Below, one piece after another: positions 61,345 to 64,000 of a stretch of DNA of 64,000 nucleotides (position 1 is the first letter of the stretch; every line of letters begins with the position of its first letter). The notes below the pieces were generated by a model. That model was not told the origin of the DNA and ran no database searches. It was given only the letters and a program-made list of their open reading frames with translations. The DNA comes from Clavelina lepadiformis (taxonomy: Eukaryota > Chordata > Ascidiacea > Aplousobranchia > Clavelinidae): positions 21,330,501 through 21,394,500 of the forward strand of contig NC_135241.1 of the NCBI RefSeq assembly GCF_947623445.1, given 5' to 3'. The translations under genes were made by a program, and so were the position numbers.

Positions 61345-62556
61345 CTCCGAAAAAAAAATATACTACAAGAATCACAAAAAAACTTTTTATCTCGTTTACT
61401 CAATGAGCTTTTGATAAATTCTTACGTAATAATGCAAATTTAGAAGACAATTCACGCAAATGCGCAACAGTTCTTGTTGGAGAAATGCAAAAAAACCTAA
61501 TTTGATACAATTTGATTAAATCATTTTTTAGTCTGTCAATTACATGAAGATAATGCAGTGTTTTATGGTATCATCTATTAATTGTAACCATCATAGCACA
61601 CAGCCCATGAACTCGATTTGAATTTTAGTAAATACGTATAAAATACCCGTAATGGCTTCATCTACCACCACTCATAGTAAACAAAGTCAACAGACCGTGC
61701 AAAAGTCAACACGCGCATCAGCCGGGTAATGGTTAGTAACATGACACATTATGTCTTTTCCGTTGATATGTGTAGACGTTGTAATGGATCTTCTGAAGTC
61801 TTAAAATGGTTAATTAGTGTTAACCATTACGTTATATAATTTGTTTAAAACATTAAACGATCTGATTTATTTATGACCAAAAGCTGTAGAATGTTAGTAT
61901 CTTACGCATTTTGAAAGTTCAAAGACATGAGTTGTGAGAATATTAGAGCAGCGCAAATTGGCCAACACTATTTTATATAACATTGTGAGTCGAGTTGTTA
62001 ATTTTATCAAAGAAATCATGAGATTATTTGGAACAAAATAAATTTAAAAACTGAACCAACATGGGATTGAGGTAACAATGGAAACTATACATGAAGTTAT
62101 TTGTCTGATGGAATAGCTCAGACCATTTTGAACCTCTTTCATTGATGAAATTATTTTTTCATCGACATAAAAACGTGTCTCTGCAGCCTACAGAGCGATG
62201 GGGAGTTTTCATGACGATGGAGCATAACTGTAAAAATATCAAGTATAAAATGATATCAGCCTGTGTTTTTAGTGAAGTATTGACCAGGACGTCAGCAGTC
62301 ACTCAGTAAGTTATATGTTTATGACTAAGTCATGAGGTTTGTCTCGAAGTAAAATGTATAATTACTATTTTTCTTTTTAAAAAGTTACTTTTTTTATTGG
62401 AATAACTTTTCATTTGATTTTTCAAGGTTACTAATCATAAAACAAGGTTTCTAAAACAGAATTTGGTTCTAAACGAGCTGCTTGACTTAGGTGCATGCTC
62501 AATGTTTTTTTTGGCACAAGCAAAGTGAATGAACCTTATAGCACACCAGTTAAATC
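61345..62556. other. Region between two divergent coiled-coil genes
   Basis: It should contain the missing 5' exon(s) of the minus-strand coiled-coil gene and both promoters. No element was assigned with confidence. Confidence 0.4.
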
Positions 62557-63977
62557 ATGGAGAAACAAACCGATGTGAAAAAATTGCCATCTCAACCTAA
62601 AGTTGACCCATCAGAACTTACTCTAGATCATATCCATGACATCAGAACAGCAGTTGTGTGCCTCTTGGATGTAATTGCATCAATAATCAATAAAAGACAC
62701 GATGAAGTTTGTGATTCTTATAAGAGTTTAACACAGGATGCAAAGGCTTTGGTTGGTTCCTTCTTTTGTTGTATTTCATAAATTTCATGACCATAATTTT
62801 CCTTAGATGATATTTGTATCGGTACAGTAGCCTAAGCATTGCTAACAATTTACACAAAAAAATCGATAACCAACTTGAATTAATTTGTCAAATGATGTTT
62901 ACAAGGCATCTGATTTGTTTGTTTTGTCTATCTTCTAGAATGAAACTGTGTTTGCTCAAATTCGAGATCGTTATTTATGGTGGTGTTCGGGAATTACTGA
63001 TGAAAAAAGTATGAAAAGACCGAGTACGCAGAGGAATCCTAATAAGCCAATGCTCAGATCTGTGAGCATGTATGGGCAACTTACCTTTAGGTAAACAAAT
63101 GGTTTATCCATTAATTACCTTTGAAAGTTTGATTACATAAAAACATATATTGTTAGCGGCATAGTTTACCTAAACCAGGGATGTCCAACCTGCGGCCTGC
63201 GGGCCACAGTGCGGCCCACCTGAGATTTTTGTGCGGCCCGCTAGTCATTTTCACTCCAAAAGTATGTACTTCATGTACCCATTTTTCTTGAAATTTAATA
63301 GGTTTTGCGGCCCATTCAATTATTTCAAGTGACAATGCGGCCCACCATAATAAAAGGTTGGACATCCCTGACCTAAACGTTCACAACAACCGGTCGTTTT
63401 TATATCTTTAATATACTTGTAATCACATAGAGAACACATTAGCTGTATGTTAATATATTTTTAACTTTTAATTTCCAGAATGGGGATATACTGCATATTT
63501 TAAATCTAAATCATTCATATTTCCTTCATGTCTGTGCAGGTACAGTCGTGTTGAAGCCGATAGATTTTTACGAACTTTGATATCAGCATTTGAAGCTTGT
63601 AGAACTGTTTTGCTTCAATCACTTAAACGTCGATCACAACGTGAAACTAATTTATATGAGCAGCTACTTCAGCTCAAAGGTTTGTTTATATTGCAACAAC
63701 AATATAATGACATGGGAGTTTTTTCAGTTGCCTTAAATGATTTGAGTCGTGCATGAAAATTCGGTAGATTTTTGCATAAAGTTATGAAATAACAATCATA
63801 TGCTTTCAATGCCTAAGTCTGCAATTATAACAAGGTGACCTTAAGCAAAAGAGCGATGAGTTATCTCTGGCAAATATAAAACTTGATTATGGAAGAAGAG
63901 AAAGAGACTCATGGAACTTGCAGTTAGATGATCTGAAGCAAAAACTGGACGCTGCTGAAAAGAAAATATTACAGTAA
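62557..63977 (+). CDS. Unrecognised coiled-coil protein (3' end uncertain)
   Basis: Exons 62557-62751, 62939-63090, 63540-63679 and 63835-63977 join in frame to 209 residues, ending at TAA 63975-63977. The alternative is that the fourth exon stops at 63973, where CA|GTAAAT is a plausible donor, and the gene continues past the window. The protein starts MEKQTDVKKLPSQPK. It then has a helical region with DHIHDIRTAVVCLLDVIAS, a segment with RDRYLWWCSGI, a serine- and proline-containing linker, and a coiled coil (QKSDELSLANIKLDYGRRER). No family was recognised. It diverges from the minus-strand coiled-coil gene. Intron 2 contains an hAT MITE. Confidence 0.65.
63176..63370. mobile_element. hAT-type MITE, 195 bp, with perfect 8-bp target duplication
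   Basis: The terminal inverted repeats CAGGGATGTCCAACCT and AGGTTGGACATCCCTG are perfect over 16 bases, and the flanks carry the 8-bp duplication ACCTAAAC (63168-63175 and 63371-63378). The interior has repeated GCGGCCC motifs in both orientations, as in many animal hAT MITEs. It lies in intron 2 of the coiled-coil gene at 62557. Intact ends and duplication suggest a recent insertion. Confidence 0.9.
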
Positions 63978-64000
63978 ATGATGTTCTGAAATATTAAAGT

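Noticed and set aside
1-64000. tRNA, rRNA and CRISPR features
   Set aside because: No B-box-like GGTTCRANYCC in a cloverleaf context, no rRNA-like stretch and no regularly spaced direct repeats were noticed; a tRNAscan or Rfam run was not possible.

Overview
The window looks like a piece of an ascidian tunicate genome (Ciona-like). It is AT-rich, its genes have many short GT-AG introns, it carries chordate orthologues (an FGF ligand with the classic 104-nt middle exon, sedoheptulokinase, ESS2, DRC10, a CCDC175-like protein), and it holds small hAT-type nonautonomous transposons. The species assignment is inference. No tRNA, rRNA or CRISPR array was seen.

Region 1 (about 1-14.2 kb) is a recently rearranged repeat block. 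One unit occurs three times: inverted at about 860-4775 (copy A), direct at about 8395-11853 (copy B) and direct at 11854-14240 (copy C). A and C each carry a three-exon gene, too short and split for ordinary ORF calling, for a 67-residue secreted peptide precursor: signal peptide, strongly cationic core (GWRRRRAGLKIVKR), acidic tail. This is the layout of ascidian antimicrobial peptide precursors. The coding exons of A and C read identically while their introns differ. A and B also carry broken copies of a cysteine-rich multicopy gene of unassigned, probably mobile, origin; a longer copy stands alone at 6009-7712.

Region 2 (14.2-20.7 kb) holds an 807-bp terminal-inverted-repeat element, a cut-short sulfotransferase pseudogene, an orphan seven-helix membrane protein gene whose frame slips in a poly-A run, a 329-bp hAT MITE with a perfect 8-bp duplication, and an intronless calmodulin-like gene with only one canonical EF-hand loop.

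Region 3 (20.7-34.9 kb) is gene-poor and centred on a three-exon secreted FGF, most like FGF9/16/20, spread over 7.9 kb with long introns.

Region 4 (34.9-64 kb) is gene-dense: SHPK (-) and ESS2 (+) are divergent; ESS2 (+) and DRC10/IQCD (-) are convergent; DRC10 and a CCDC175-like gene are divergent; another long coiled-coil gene lies on the minus strand; and a further unrecognised coiled-coil gene reaches the window end. DRC10 is an axonemal nexin-dynein regulatory complex subunit, so this stretch may be a neighbourhood of ciliary or sperm-tail genes.
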